From contig NZ_LMTZ01000124.1 of NCBI RefSeq assembly GCF_001456025.1, positions 17,845 to 81,844 on the forward strand: a stretch of DNA of 64,000 nucleotides. The letters run 5' to 3'. This DNA comes from Mastigocoleus testarum BC008. Its GTDB lineage: Bacteria; Cyanobacteriota; Cyanobacteriia; Cyanobacteriales; Nostocaceae. Made by a program: the position numbers and the translations under genes. Each line of letters opens with the position of its first letter. Position 1 is the stretch's first letter. Under the pieces are notes generated by a model. The model saw only the letters and a list, made by a program, of their open reading frames with translations. It was not told the DNA's origin and did no database searches. Of this stretch, positions 10,463-20,206 are shown piece after piece.

Positions 10463-12421
10463 CTACTTAATTGCTTCTTTTGTAAGTTTGGTCAGCACTT
10501 CATTAGAACGAAGCACAAAAGATTTCATCCCATCAGCATCAAAGCCCTTCTGTGACATTAATGCCAAATCGTAAACATGTTGGCAAACCATATCTACCAA
10601 TTGTTGAGTGGGAGAAGAACCATCACCTTGAATAATACTACCTTGGTTGAGATTTGCTAGGTTTTGAATTAATGGGTGGGATGTATTTACCAGTAAAACG
10701 TGTTCTTCTGGAAATTCTACGTTTTGCTGTTGCATCATAGCGTTCATTTCCCGCAGACGGCGCAGAATTTCGGGTAAAAGAACCATTGCTGGCGGTGTAC
10801 CTTGAGGATTATCAGATTTTAAAGCTTCGGTACGAATATTCAGTTTTGGTTTGTTGAGTGCTTTCTCAAATAGCTCTTTGATTTGCTCGCTGCGAGTTTT
10901 ATTTGTGTTGGGGTCAACGATTTCTTTGTCTTTCTCTTGATCTAGGAGGGTATTATCTAAGTCTGAGTCTACCCGAGTAAATTTAACATCTGTATATTCC
11001 CGCTCCAAAAAGCTGATAAAGTGAGTGTCAATGAATGAGTCCATAAATAGAACTTCCAAGCCTTGACCCTTATGCAATTCTACATAGGTGGCTTGTGCTG
11101 CTTCATCTGTGCAATAGAATACTCGGTTTTCGTGCTTTTCTTTGTTTCGTTCTAAGTATTCTTTAATGTTAGTGTAAGGTAATTTGTTAGCAGGGGTAAC
11201 ATCTTGCCAAGCATCACCTTCTTCTGTGGGAACTTGAACTGTGGTAGTGTCTGCTGATTCTTCTTGGTATGTGCTACGGAATATTACTATATCTTGGACT
11301 TGTTTCTTGAATTTTTCGTCGTTAAGAACGCCAAATTTAACGAAAGTACCGAGATCCTTCCAAGCACCGACATATTTTTCGCGATCGTCGCGGTACAATT
11401 CCTTGAGGTTATCTCCGACCTTTTTAGCGATATAGTCACCAATTCTTCTTACGGTGCGATCGCCTTGTAAAGCACTACGGGAAACGTTGAGAGGAATATC
11501 AGTACTATCAATTACACCCCGCATGGGTAACAAAAACTGGGGAATAATTTCTTCGCAATTATCACTGACAAAAACTTGGTTAGAGAATAGTTTGATTTGT
11601 CCTTTATTAACTTCAACATCAGGCTTGAGTTTAGGAAAATAGAGAATACCATTAACAATGAAGGGATAATCGGTATTTAAATGTACCCAAAGTAACGGTT
11701 CTTCTTCAAAGGGATAGAGATACTTGTAAAACTCCAAGTAATCTTCTTTGTTTAGACTGTTGGGTGATTCTCGCCAAGGAGCTTTTTGCTTGTTGAGGAC
11801 TTCCCCATCCATTTTGATGGGTACCGGCATAAAATCACAGTAAGTCTTAACAAGATTTTTGATGCGTGCAGGTTCTAAAAATTCCTCTTCCTCTTCCATG
11901 AGGTGCAGAGTTATTGTAGTACCGCGATCTGTGCGAGATGAATCGTCCAAGGTGAAAGCAGGAGAACCATCGCAAGTCCAATGGACAGCTTTTTCCCCTT
12001 CTTTGTAAGAAAATGTATCAATTTCAACCTGCTTTGCGACCATGAAGGATGAGTAGAAACCCAAGCCGAAATGACCTATAATCGCCTGATTTGAATCTGT
12101 TTTATACTTCTGAATAAATTCTTCAGCACTGGAGAATGCAACCTGATTGATATATTTTTTTACTTCATCAGCACTCATCCCAATCCCATTATCGGATATG
12201 GAAAGAGTTTTCTTATCCTTATCAACAGCAATTTGAATTTCTGGTTCGCCAATTTCACCCGAATATTCTCCAGAGCGCGATACCATGTCCAGTTTAGCGA
12301 TCGCGTCTACGGCGTTGGATACTAATTCCCGCAAAAAGATTTGATGATCGGAATAAAGTGATTTCTTGATAATCGGGAATATATTCTCAGTATGAATGCT
12401 GATCGTGCCTTGCTCTAACAT
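10463..12421 (-). CDS. htpG: Molecular chaperone HtpG (Hsp90)
   Basis: Bacterial Hsp90, an ATP-dependent cytosolic chaperone acting on late-folding clients, linked in cyanobacteria to phycobilisome and tetrapyrrole proteins under heat and oxidative stress. I start it at the ATG at 12421 (MLEQGTISIHTENIF), giving 652 residues; an upstream ATG at 12463 adds a non-conserved 14-residue leader. The GHKL ATPase motifs are present: ELVSNAVDAI, SDNGIGMSADEV and GHFGLGFYSSFM. The client-binding middle domain and the C-terminal dimerisation domain follow. No CIRCE element (paired TTAGCACTC/GAGTGCTAA) is seen upstream; only one imperfect half (TTAACACTC) is present. Confidence 0.96.
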   Translation of the reverse strand: MLEQGTISIHTENIFPIIKKSLYSDHQIFLRELVSNAVDAIAKLDMVSRSGEYSGEIGEPEIQIAVDKDKKTLSISDNGIGMSADEVKKYINQVAFSSAEEFIQKYKTDSNQAIIGHFGLGFYSSFMVAKQVEIDTFSYKEGEKAVHWTCDGSPAFTLDDSSRTDRGTTITLHLMEEEEEFLEPARIKNLVKTYCDFMPVPIKMDGEVLNKQKAPWRESPNSLNKEDYLEFYKYLYPFEEEPLLWVHLNTDYPFIVNGILYFPKLKPDVEVNKGQIKLFSNQVFVSDNCEEIIPQFLLPMRGVIDSTDIPLNVSRSALQGDRTVRRIGDYIAKKVGDNLKELYRDDREKYVGAWKDLGTFVKFGVLNDEKFKKQVQDIVIFRSTYQEESADTTTVQVPTEEGDAWQDVTPANKLPYTNIKEYLERNKEKHENRVFYCTDEAAQATYVELHKGQGLEVLFMDSFIDTHFISFLEREYTDVKFTRVDSDLDNTLLDQEKDKEIVDPNTNKTRSEQIKELFEKALNKPKLNIRTEALKSDNPQGTPPAMVLLPEILRRLREMNAMMQQQNVEFPEEHVLLVNTSHPLIQNLANLNQGSIIQGDGSSPTQQLVDMVCQHVYDLALMSQKGFDADGMKSFVLRSNEVLTKLTKEAIK

Positions 12422-12880
12422 ATAACAGCCATGATAATTACGAATATTTTGATTTTGACTCAATTATTAACACTCTGACAGCTTGATGTTGCTGATACCC
12501 AGAAATAATATTTTGAGTCAATAAAGAATTTTAAAACTGAAATGCTGTATTTGCTTTTAGTTTAAGGGTTTGTTTGCCGTCTATTAACAATTCGGATTTC
12601 ACTACTCGCGTATGCTCATAAAAAAATATGTCCTCCTAGCAGGGAAAGTGGAGGAGTTCTACTGGAGCACCTAATTTCTCCAAGAACACTCAAAAACTTT
12701 GATAGGACTCAATTTTCGAGATGTGAATAAAATAAGCTCTCATAGCCGAGGACTTGAAAAAGAATAATCTCATAACAGCAACAGTGTTATGTTCCATGCT
12801 GTAATGTTACAAATATTAACTTTAAATCTTAATATTTAGCCAAGAGAAGCCGTCGGTCTGATTGAATTAATCCGATTGAA
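12422..12880. other. Intergenic region upstream of htpG
   Basis: Holds the htpG leader and promoter region and the 3' end of the glycosyltransferase unit. A short hairpin (TCCTCC ... GGAGGA, about 12632-12656) lies in the middle. No gene is seen. Confidence 0.5.
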
Positions 12881-14056
12881 TTAAACAGATGGCGTTAAAT
12901 TATTTATTAGATTTTTAACTTTATGTGCGGAAACTTTCCAATTTAAACGTGCTTGATACTCATTAAATGAAGAGATTGCTAATTCTTTATAGCTTGAGTA
13001 GTTAGTGAATAAATTATAAATATAGGTACAATATTCTTCTGTTTTGGCATCCAATGAAAATGTTTTACCGTTTTTACCGTCTTTGATAATTGTAGGTATT
13101 CCACCGACGCTACTTGCAATAGATGGGACGCCAAAAGAATTCGCCTCGCAGAATACTAAACCAAATGCTTCAGCTCTTGATGGCAAAATCAGAAAATGGG
13201 ATTCGCATAATAATTTTTCTATCTTTTTTAAGCCTTCTAGATTTGATTTGCTGATAAATCCCAAATTATTCACAAAATCCGGTAAAGGTTCATTTGTTTG
13301 AGGTTTGCAACCAACAATATTTAATTCCGTTTCTAAACCAATAGCATTTAATTGTTTTGCAACTGCTAGAGCAATATCTCCACCTTTACGAACCCAATCG
13401 ACGCCAATAAAAAGTAATTTGCATTTTGAGGTGTCTTTTTGTTGAATAATGTGATGAATGTCTTCAGGTGTTCGCTTGGACTCCAGGTTAGCTCCCCAAG
13501 GAACTACTTTAACTTTATTCTCTGGAATTCCATAGGTTTGCGATGCCATTTTAGCAGCCCATTCAGATGTATAAACAACTAGCTCGCACCTTTTCAGGGC
13601 TTCTGATTCAATTTTGTAGATATTTTGAATATTTTCCTGGCATAAGTTACTCATGTAGCTGTAAAAATTGATTAAGCCACTCAGAGTAGTATCTGTCCAT
13701 AAAACAATTGGTTTTTTGACATCAAGGTATGCTGTTGGAACTGTGCTTTCTGACGATAAAATAACATCCACATCTAGATTACTTAATGCATTTTTTATTT
13801 GATGAGCATAATTTTTAACGACCAATGGCTCTGCCCAACGATAATAGTCTTTATTGTATAAATTACGATATAGACTCCATTTAGCTCTGGTTAAAAACGT
13901 ATATTTTTTCCTCAAAGGTCCAATATATTCAATAGATGTAGAATCATCGAGCAAATTTTTTGCAATGTAAAAACCAGCAGAACAAATTCCTTGTACATCT
14001 TTTGTCCAAGATGTTTGGTTTATTAGGTCGTATGATGTTACGCATGCTATTTTCAT
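12881..14056 (-). CDS. Family 4 glycosyltransferase
   Basis: A 391-residue GT-B fold retaining glycosyltransferase. The C-terminal half has the GT4 hallmarks: FIGVDWVRKGGD near 217-226, where Arg223 and Lys224 are the phosphate-binding pair, the E-x7-E motif (Glu296 to Glu304 in RAEAFGLVFCEA), and a GGIPTIIKDGKNG loop. It likely adds a hexose to a cell-surface polysaccharide or glycolipid; donor and acceptor are not readable. It is the last of three glycosyltransferases on the minus strand (12.9-16.3 kb), 97 bp after the previous one, and close enough to the hps locus to suggest a shared exopolysaccharide role. Confidence 0.88.
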   Translation of the reverse strand: MKIACVTSYDLINQTSWTKDVQGICSAGFYIAKNLLDDSTSIEYIGPLRKKYTFLTRAKWSLYRNLYNKDYYRWAEPLVVKNYAHQIKNALSNLDVDVILSSESTVPTAYLDVKKPIVLWTDTTLSGLINFYSYMSNLCQENIQNIYKIESEALKRCELVVYTSEWAAKMASQTYGIPENKVKVVPWGANLESKRTPEDIHHIIQQKDTSKCKLLFIGVDWVRKGGDIALAVAKQLNAIGLETELNIVGCKPQTNEPLPDFVNNLGFISKSNLEGLKKIEKLLCESHFLILPSRAEAFGLVFCEANSFGVPSIASSVGGIPTIIKDGKNGKTFSLDAKTEEYCTYIYNLFTNYSSYKELAISSFNEYQARLNWKVSAHKVKNLINNLTPSV

Positions 14057-14153
14057 ATTTGTTATTTTAAAAATTTTAATAAAAATGAAAATTAAATTAT
14101 ATATATAGTGTGATTAAAAATAATTAAGTATAAATATAATATTATAAATTATA

Positions 14154-15143
14154 TTAAATATTGAATTTTATATAACCTAATAAAGTACTTGTATTGGCTA
14201 GATGAGGAAACTTTTGCAGTAAATTATTACTAACATTATTTGGAAAAATAAGAATAATAATTATTTTCAAAAAAGCCTTATATATAATAGGTTTAAATAA
14301 AATATATGGGTCGTATTTAATTATTAAACATAGATATTTTAGTGTTATTGGATTTAAATTTGCCAAAAGTGGAGGTACATCTAACGCTTTATAGATCAGA
14401 TACTTGTATAAATTTGCTAAACGATGTCGCTTCAAATGTTGAAAGGATGATGCTTGTGTCCGAGCAAATGCTTTCTCAATTACTAACAAGTTTGATTTTT
14501 CCTGTCCCACGACGTTAGAGGACATGGAAAAAGGTAGAACACGATATAAAATTTGTACTTTGGGAATAGCGACGAAATGATATTTAGCAGCTAATTTTAG
14601 CCACATATCCGTATCTTGAGTATTTGTTAGTGAACCATCAAAGCCTCCTAATTCCCTTAAAACTTTAGTACGTATGGTTACGTTAGAACCACTACCGATA
14701 AATTCACTCAATAATAGTTTTGAATAAACATCTCCGCTCCACTGAGCACGGCTACATCGGCGTAAAAATATGCTGTTTTCATCAATAGCATCTGTCCAAC
14801 TATAAGCAACAACGGCTTGTGGGTTTTCCTGTAGTGCTTTGCAGTGATCTGCTAATTTATCTTTAGTCCAAAGGTCATCAGCATCAATGAAACTAATAAA
14901 TTCGCCAGAAGCATATTTTAAGCCACGATTACGATTAACTGCTACATTAGCTTTTGGATAGGAATAAGTCTGAATTCGTGGGTCTTTAAATTGAGAAATA
15001 ATTTCTAAGGTGGAGTCAGTTGACGCTGAATTAATGATGATTAATTCAAAGTCCATAATCGTTTGATTCAGTACTGACTGAATTGTTTCTTGAATAGTTT
15101 TTTCGCCATTATATACTGGGATAATTACAGAAACTAGTACCAT
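14154..15143 (-). CDS. Family 2 glycosyltransferase
   Basis: A 329-residue GT2 enzyme with the opening SVIIPVYNGEKTIQ, the nucleotide-binding INSASTDSTLEII, and the DXD-type DADD at 87-90. GGFDGSL and TQDTDMWLKLA match the acceptor/base region of WcaA-like transferases. The C-terminal 60 residues are hydrophobic and basic (FLKIIIILIF), suggesting a membrane-associated tail. It is co-oriented with two other glycosyltransferases and probably belongs to one surface-polysaccharide unit. Substrate is unknown. Confidence 0.88.
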   Translation of the reverse strand: MVLVSVIIPVYNGEKTIQETIQSVLNQTIMDFELIIINSASTDSTLEIISQFKDPRIQTYSYPKANVAVNRNRGLKYASGEFISFIDADDLWTKDKLADHCKALQENPQAVVAYSWTDAIDENSIFLRRCSRAQWSGDVYSKLLLSEFIGSGSNVTIRTKVLRELGGFDGSLTNTQDTDMWLKLAAKYHFVAIPKVQILYRVLPFSMSSNVVGQEKSNLLVIEKAFARTQASSFQHLKRHRLANLYKYLIYKALDVPPLLANLNPITLKYLCLIIKYDPYILFKPIIYKAFLKIIIILIFPNNVSNNLLQKFPHLANTSTLLGYIKFNI

Positions 15144-15308
15144 CTATTATAATTATGATGTAAATAATTCTTATGTAAATAGATACAATGAATCTTTATT
15201 TTCAATGATTCTATAATTATTTATTATATATATCTTTTAACAAACTAATCATCCGTGATTGTCTCAAATTTTTATTATTTTTTGTAAGTTAACAATCAAT
15301 AAATCAGA

Positions 15309-16322
15309 CTAAACATTTTTATTAAATATTAGTTCTTTAAATTTAAATTTTGCCAAATGAAATGGGCTAAAAAAAGTACCAATTAAACGTTCCATTTCAC
15401 AGATATTAACTATATTATTTTCGCAATTAATAGAAATAAAATCTTGAATATTGGGAAATAATCTCGGACAAATATTAGCGATGAAATGGATAATTATTTT
15501 GCATAAATCATTAATCAGATAAAACACAAAAGCTATAGGTCTTTCCCACCACTGCAGTAATAACATTCTTAAGTGGAAGCGCCCTAAACCTATACTGCGC
15601 ATTAGCTGCGTCAAATAAGTTTTCTCTAATCGCCAAGATGGAATCAGATGATCGATTTCCATGGTTGGGTTATACCAAATTTCCCAACCAGCTCTATAAA
15701 TATGTAGCAGCACTTCAGCATCTTCACCTCCTGCCATAATAGAATTTCCAGATCTACTAACTAGAAGTAAGCGTGAAGGAACGTATTTTTCCCAGACTTC
15801 ACGTCTAACAACTAACCCCGCACCTGGAGGAAGTCCTTTTTGGCGAGGTTCGTACAACATAGGCTCAACACCTCGATCCACAATCGCTAAATAAAAAATA
15901 ATCTTTTTAAGTTCCTCGGAAGGTTCGGTCTCAAACAAACCATGAATTCTACTACTGAAGGCTCCTGCTTTGGGGTTTTTTTTCGCAAATTCACAAGCTG
16001 CTTTTACCCAGTTAGAATATGGTAAATTATCATCATCAATAAAACCAATAAGGTCGCCTTTTGCTTCTGAAATTGCTTTTTTTCTGGCAAACTGAACTCC
16101 TTGTTGACTTTCAAAGCAATAGCGTAAAGGAACATTTTTTAACCAATTTACTTGATATTCTCGAATAATTTTCGCTGTATTATCTGTGCTGTTGTTGTCA
16201 ACAATTAGAACTTCCCATTTAATATTTTTTGTATCTATTTGATTTTTTAATTTTTCTAAAACTTGAGGTAAACGTTTCTCGCCGTTATAAGTCGTAATAG
16301 CGATAGTTAAATCAAGAGACAT
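15309..16322 (-). CDS. HpsE-like family 2 glycosyltransferase (paralogue)
   Basis: A 337-residue GT2 enzyme that is clearly a paralogue of the gene at 78-1067. Shared blocks include TIAIxTYNGExRLP at the start, VDNNSxDNTAKI, YCFExxQG, LIGFxDDDN (Asp96-98), PP(G/S)AGLVVRR, and GEDxE followed by EIWYNPxMEI. The product should be a polysaccharide glycosyltransferase of the HpsE type. It heads a three-gene minus-strand cluster (GT2, GT2, GT4), separated from the hps locus by rpmB and htpG. This suggests duplication within the hormogonium or exopolysaccharide repertoire. Confidence 0.88.
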   Translation of the reverse strand: MSLDLTIAITTYNGEKRLPQVLEKLKNQIDTKNIKWEVLIVDNNSTDNTAKIIREYQVNWLKNVPLRYCFESQQGVQFARKKAISEAKGDLIGFIDDDNLPYSNWVKAACEFAKKNPKAGAFSSRIHGLFETEPSEELKKIIFYLAIVDRGVEPMLYEPRQKGLPPGAGLVVRREVWEKYVPSRLLLVSRSGNSIMAGGEDAEVLLHIYRAGWEIWYNPTMEIDHLIPSWRLEKTYLTQLMRSIGLGRFHLRMLLLQWWERPIAFVFYLINDLCKIIIHFIANICPRLFPNIQDFISINCENNIVNICEMERLIGTFFSPFHLAKFKFKELIFNKNV

Positions 16323-16612
16323 TATTTTTTAGATCGTTTATATTTTTTATTGACTTTATTTGTGGTTACGCTTTAGCGTCATTAACATATCATCTAGACA
16401 CAAACCAATTACAAACTTAAATAATTTATTCAAGTCAAAATAAATTTATGATATTTATCATTTTTTATGGTGCTATAGTGCGTTACGTCGTAATTATAAA
16501 GACGAACAGAAAATATATTTTCTCGCGCGCTTAACACACCCTAAAAAATTTATTATCTTTATTAATATTTTTGTTAAGTACGTTAGTAAGAAAAATCATA
16601 ACTTGTTTGTAA

Positions 16613-16636
16613 TAGCGCTTTAGCGCTAAAGCGCTA
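16613..16636. repeat. Perfect 24-bp AGCGCT palindrome
   Basis: Three overlapping TAGCGCT/AGCGCTA units form a self-complementary 24-mer. Likely a small dispersed palindromic repeat; it could also fold as a hairpin in RNA. Confidence 0.75.
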
Positions 16637-16925
16637 CTACTAGCCAAATACAGATATTTTATATTTATTTACATAGTTTACTTTTTTCTCGCCTACTCAC
16701 TTACTGCGTTAGATTATGCTCAAAACAATGCTTTACGGCACGATGACAAAGGTTACCTAAAAAAGATATTCTTTTGCGCGCCTCACACACCCTACAAAAT
16801 GGAATATTTATTTATTCTAAGTACTTTAAACTAAGGTATTTCATTATAAATCTGTAGATATTCCGATTCTGTTGACTTATATTTATATTCTTCCCTTATA
16901 AGCCAAAAGATTAACAACAAATTAT

Positions 16926-16974
16926 AGAGACGTCCCACAAATACTACAGTTTTGCTACTGAGTGGAACGTCTCT
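16926..16974. repeat. Inverted repeat of the AGAGACGT family
   Basis: Arms AGAGACGTCCCAC and GTGGAACGTCTCT pair with one mismatch around a 23-nt loop. It lies about 85 bp after the clpB stop codon and could act as an mRNA 3' structure, but no T-run follows. Confidence 0.65.
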
Positions 16975-17058
16975 AAAAATCAATTTACTTTCAGAACTTA
17001 TTTTTCAATAAAGTGTATTTCGCTCGAATTTTCGAGTTCACACCTTACAATCTTTACA

Positions 17059-19716
17059 TCAACTAATCAATCTGACAGGATTTGAATTCACAGAAATTTT
17101 AGCTGCTACTTTTTTTTTCCGAAAACTCAGACCTTTATCTTCTTTATTTATTACAATCGTGTCACCAGCAATAAAGGTATTTTCTAAAATTTTTGTCGCG
17201 ATCGGGTTTTCCACTTCTCTTTGAATTGCTCTTTTTATTGGACGAGCACCGTAAACCGGATCGTAACCGACATTAACTAAGTAATCGCAGGCTGCTTTGG
17301 AAATTTCTAAGGAAATCTTTTGATCTGCGAGCAGACTTTCTACCCGCTTGAGTTGAATGCGAATAATTTTCGCCATTTCGTTGCGACCCAAAGGATGAAA
17401 GATAATTAGATCGTCAATCCGGTTGAGAAATTCCGGACGGAAGTGCGATCGCAAAGAATCTGTAACTCGATTTCGCATTTGTTCGTATTGGGATTCATCA
17501 CCGGAAACATCCAGAATGTGTTCGCTACCAATATTACTGGTCATGACGATGACAGTATTGCGAAAATCTACAACTCTTCCTTGGGAATCAGTAATTCTAC
17601 CGTCATCTAATACTTGTAAAAGAATATTAAATACGTCAGGGTGAGCTTTTTCTACTTCATCGAGTAAGACTACTGAGTAAGGACGGCGACGAATAGCTTC
17701 GGAAAGTTGACCCCCTTCTTCGTAACCAACATATCCGGGAGGTGCACCAACTAAACGGGAAACCGCATGCTTTTCCATATACTCAGACATATCCAAACGC
17801 ACCAAGGCGTCATCAGCATCAAACAAAAATGCAGCTAAAGCCCTTGCTAACTCAGTTTTACCCACACCTGTTGGTCCCATAAATAAAAATGAGCCGATGG
17901 GGCGAGATGGGTCTTTCATTCCCGCACGGGCGCGGCGAATTGCAGCAGAAACAGTCTCAACGGCTTCACTTTGACCGACAACTCTTAGCTGTAAGTGCTG
18001 TTCCAACTGTAATAATTTCTGTCTTTCCGATTCCAAAAGACGATTTACAGGAATCCCCGTCCATTTTGCAACGATTTCAGCAATATCAGCTTCGGTGACC
18101 TGTTCCCGTAATAAACTAGAATCTTGGGATTGAATTTTGAGTAACTGCGCTTCTTTATCTTCTAATTCCCGTTGTACTACTTCTAATTTTCCATACTTTA
18201 ATTGGGCTGCAGTGTTAAGATCGTAGTCGCGTTCTGCTTGTTCAATTTGGACTCTGAGATTCTCTTCTTCTTTTTTAAGGGTACTAATTGCTTCTAAAAG
18301 TTTCTTTTCACCTTGCCATTGCTCGTTAAATTCTTGCTGTTTTTCAGTTAACGATCCGATTTCTCTCTCGATTCGTTCTAACCTTTCTTTAGTTTGTGGC
18401 GTTGCTATTTCTTCTCCTGCTAAGGAAAGTTTTTCCATTTCTAGCTGCATTAATCGCCGCTCAATGTTTTCCAACTCAGTTGGTTTGGAAGTAATTTCCA
18501 TTTTTAATTGTGCTGCGGCTTCGTCTACTAAGTCGATCGCTTTATCCGGTAAAAACCGATCAGCAATATACCTTGCTGATAATGTTGCAGCTGCGACTAA
18601 AGCTGAATCAGAAATTTTGACGTTATGGTGTACTTCATAACGTTCTTTCAAACCCCTCAAAATCGAAATAGTATTTTCTACATTGGGTTGTTTTACCAGT
18701 ATTTGCTGAAAACGTCTTTCTAAAGCTGCATCTTTTTCAATGTACTTGCGGTATTCATCTAATGTTGTTGCTCCAATACAACGCAACTCACCCCGCGCCA
18801 ACATGGGTTTAAGTAAATTACCCGCATCCATTGACCCTTGTTTGCCAGAGCCAGCACCAACAACAGTATGTAATTCGTCAATAAATAAAACTATTTGACC
18901 GTTTGATTCTGTAACTTCCCTTAGTACTGATTTTAGGCGGTCTTCAAATTCACCCCGATATTTGGCACCAGCAATTAAACTACCAATATCCAAAGTAATT
19001 AATTGACGGTTTTTTAAAGATTCGGGAACATCACCTTTAACGATCCGCTGCGCCAAAGCTTCAGCGATCGCAGTTTTGCCTACCCCTGGTTCGCCAATTA
19101 AAACTGGATTATTCTTACTACGACGGGATAATACCTGAATTACTCGGCGAATTTCTTCATCACGCCCAATTACCGGGTCAAGCTTTCCTAATTTTGCTTG
19201 TTCTGTCAAGTCCAAACCAAATTTTTGCAGGGCTTCATAGCGAGACTCTGGATTTTGATCTGTAACTTTTTGACTACCGCGAATTGCTTTGATTGCAGCC
19301 TCCAGACTAGATACATCCGCATTCATGCTTTTGAACATCCGCCGCCCAATACGTTCATCTTCGGCAAACCCCATTAAGACATGTTCTATGGAGATGTAAG
19401 CGTCCTGCATTCTCTCCCTAGCCGCATCTGCATTATCTAGCATCCTATCTAAGCTGCGACTAAGATAGAGCTGATCGGATTTGCCTACTTTAGGTTGACG
19501 CCGTGTAAAATCTTCCAATTGCTGTTGCATTCTGGAAACATCAACACCCGAACGATTGAGAATTCGTGAAGCTAGGCTGTTGTCTTGTTCCAAAAGGGCA
19601 ATTATTAAATGTTCGACATCGAGCTGCTGTTGTTGATAAGCACGAACAATATCTTGGGATTTAACTATCCCTTCCCAAGCTTTATCAGTAAATTTATCTG
19701 GATCTGTGGGCTGCAT
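17059..19716 (-). CDS. clpB: ATP-dependent disaggregase ClpB
   Basis: An 885-residue Hsp100 hexameric disaggregase that works with DnaK to rescue aggregated proteins. The order is the N-terminal double Clp-N repeat (1-150), first AAA+ module with Walker A GEPGVGKTAIAEALA and FIDELHTVVGAG, long ClpB middle coiled coil (about 410-535, rich in Glu, Lys and Leu), second AAA+ module with GPTGVGKTELARALA and LLDEVEKAHPDVFN, and the C-terminal D2-small domain. Length and start (MQPTDPDKFTDKAWEGIV) fit cyanobacterial ClpB; whether it is the heat-inducible or the essential paralogue cannot be told here. It is a single gene with no CIRCE element visible upstream. Confidence 0.97.
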   Translation of the reverse strand: MQPTDPDKFTDKAWEGIVKSQDIVRAYQQQQLDVEHLIIALLEQDNSLASRILNRSGVDVSRMQQQLEDFTRRQPKVGKSDQLYLSRSLDRMLDNADAARERMQDAYISIEHVLMGFAEDERIGRRMFKSMNADVSSLEAAIKAIRGSQKVTDQNPESRYEALQKFGLDLTEQAKLGKLDPVIGRDEEIRRVIQVLSRRSKNNPVLIGEPGVGKTAIAEALAQRIVKGDVPESLKNRQLITLDIGSLIAGAKYRGEFEDRLKSVLREVTESNGQIVLFIDELHTVVGAGSGKQGSMDAGNLLKPMLARGELRCIGATTLDEYRKYIEKDAALERRFQQILVKQPNVENTISILRGLKERYEVHHNVKISDSALVAAATLSARYIADRFLPDKAIDLVDEAAAQLKMEITSKPTELENIERRLMQLEMEKLSLAGEEIATPQTKERLERIEREIGSLTEKQQEFNEQWQGEKKLLEAISTLKKEEENLRVQIEQAERDYDLNTAAQLKYGKLEVVQRELEDKEAQLLKIQSQDSSLLREQVTEADIAEIVAKWTGIPVNRLLESERQKLLQLEQHLQLRVVGQSEAVETVSAAIRRARAGMKDPSRPIGSFLFMGPTGVGKTELARALAAFLFDADDALVRLDMSEYMEKHAVSRLVGAPPGYVGYEEGGQLSEAIRRRPYSVVLLDEVEKAHPDVFNILLQVLDDGRITDSQGRVVDFRNTVIVMTSNIGSEHILDVSGDESQYEQMRNRVTDSLRSHFRPEFLNRIDDLIIFHPLGRNEMAKIIRIQLKRVESLLADQKISLEISKAACDYLVNVGYDPVYGARPIKRAIQREVENPIATKILENTFIAGDTIVINKEDKGLSFRKKKVAAKISVNSNPVRLIS

Positions 19717-20206
19717 ATGAATGAATTTAGGATATCATTTAGGCGGATTTTGGGAGCACTTTCATGAGAACGAGGAAAAACTTACCCCTTTAAACTCAGG
19801 TAAAGTGGTATGAAATTCGATTGCGACAGTGGGACTTACCTTAACTTATTATCCAAACATTATGAGTGCGTATCCACTTGTATATACGGTTGCAATCTGA
19901 AATCTAGATTCTGAGATTGAGATTTGAGTGAGGATTTAGATTTTAGGATTTAGATCCAATCTAACAATTTGAGCGAACTTTATTTAAGAAAAGTAAGTTA
20001 GGAGTAAGAAATCAGGATTGACCATACTCTAACGAGCGTTAACGCATCGGCGCTCAAGCATCGTATGAGTTAAAAGTTAGAAGTTAGGAGCAAATAATAA
20101 AAAGTAAGAATTCAGAACTAAGAAAAATTTGAATTAAGAAAGAAATTATAAAGTTTTTTTTGGTTTTTTTGAAATATAAAGAGCACAAAAATATCTTTAA
20201 AGTAAT
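19717..20206. other. Intergenic region between clpB and the porin gene
   Basis: 490 bp. Contains the clpB promoter region and low-complexity short repeats related to GATTTAG and AGTTAGAAG (about 19895-20120), typical cyanobacterial intergenic filler. No gene seen. Confidence 0.6.

Larger units (their letters stand above)
16323..17058. other. Repeat-rich intergenic region
   Basis: 736 bp without a gene. It holds two copies of a dispersed motif ending in ACACACCCTA (16526-16545 and 16780-16796; a relative lies at 10391-10430), a perfect 24-bp palindrome of AGCGCT units (16613-16636), and a long imperfect inverted repeat of the AGAGACGT family (16926-16974). Confidence 0.7.

Noticed and set aside
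12421..12500. Possible CIRCE element before htpG
   Set aside because: Only one imperfect half-site (TTAACACTC) with no inverted partner at the right distance.
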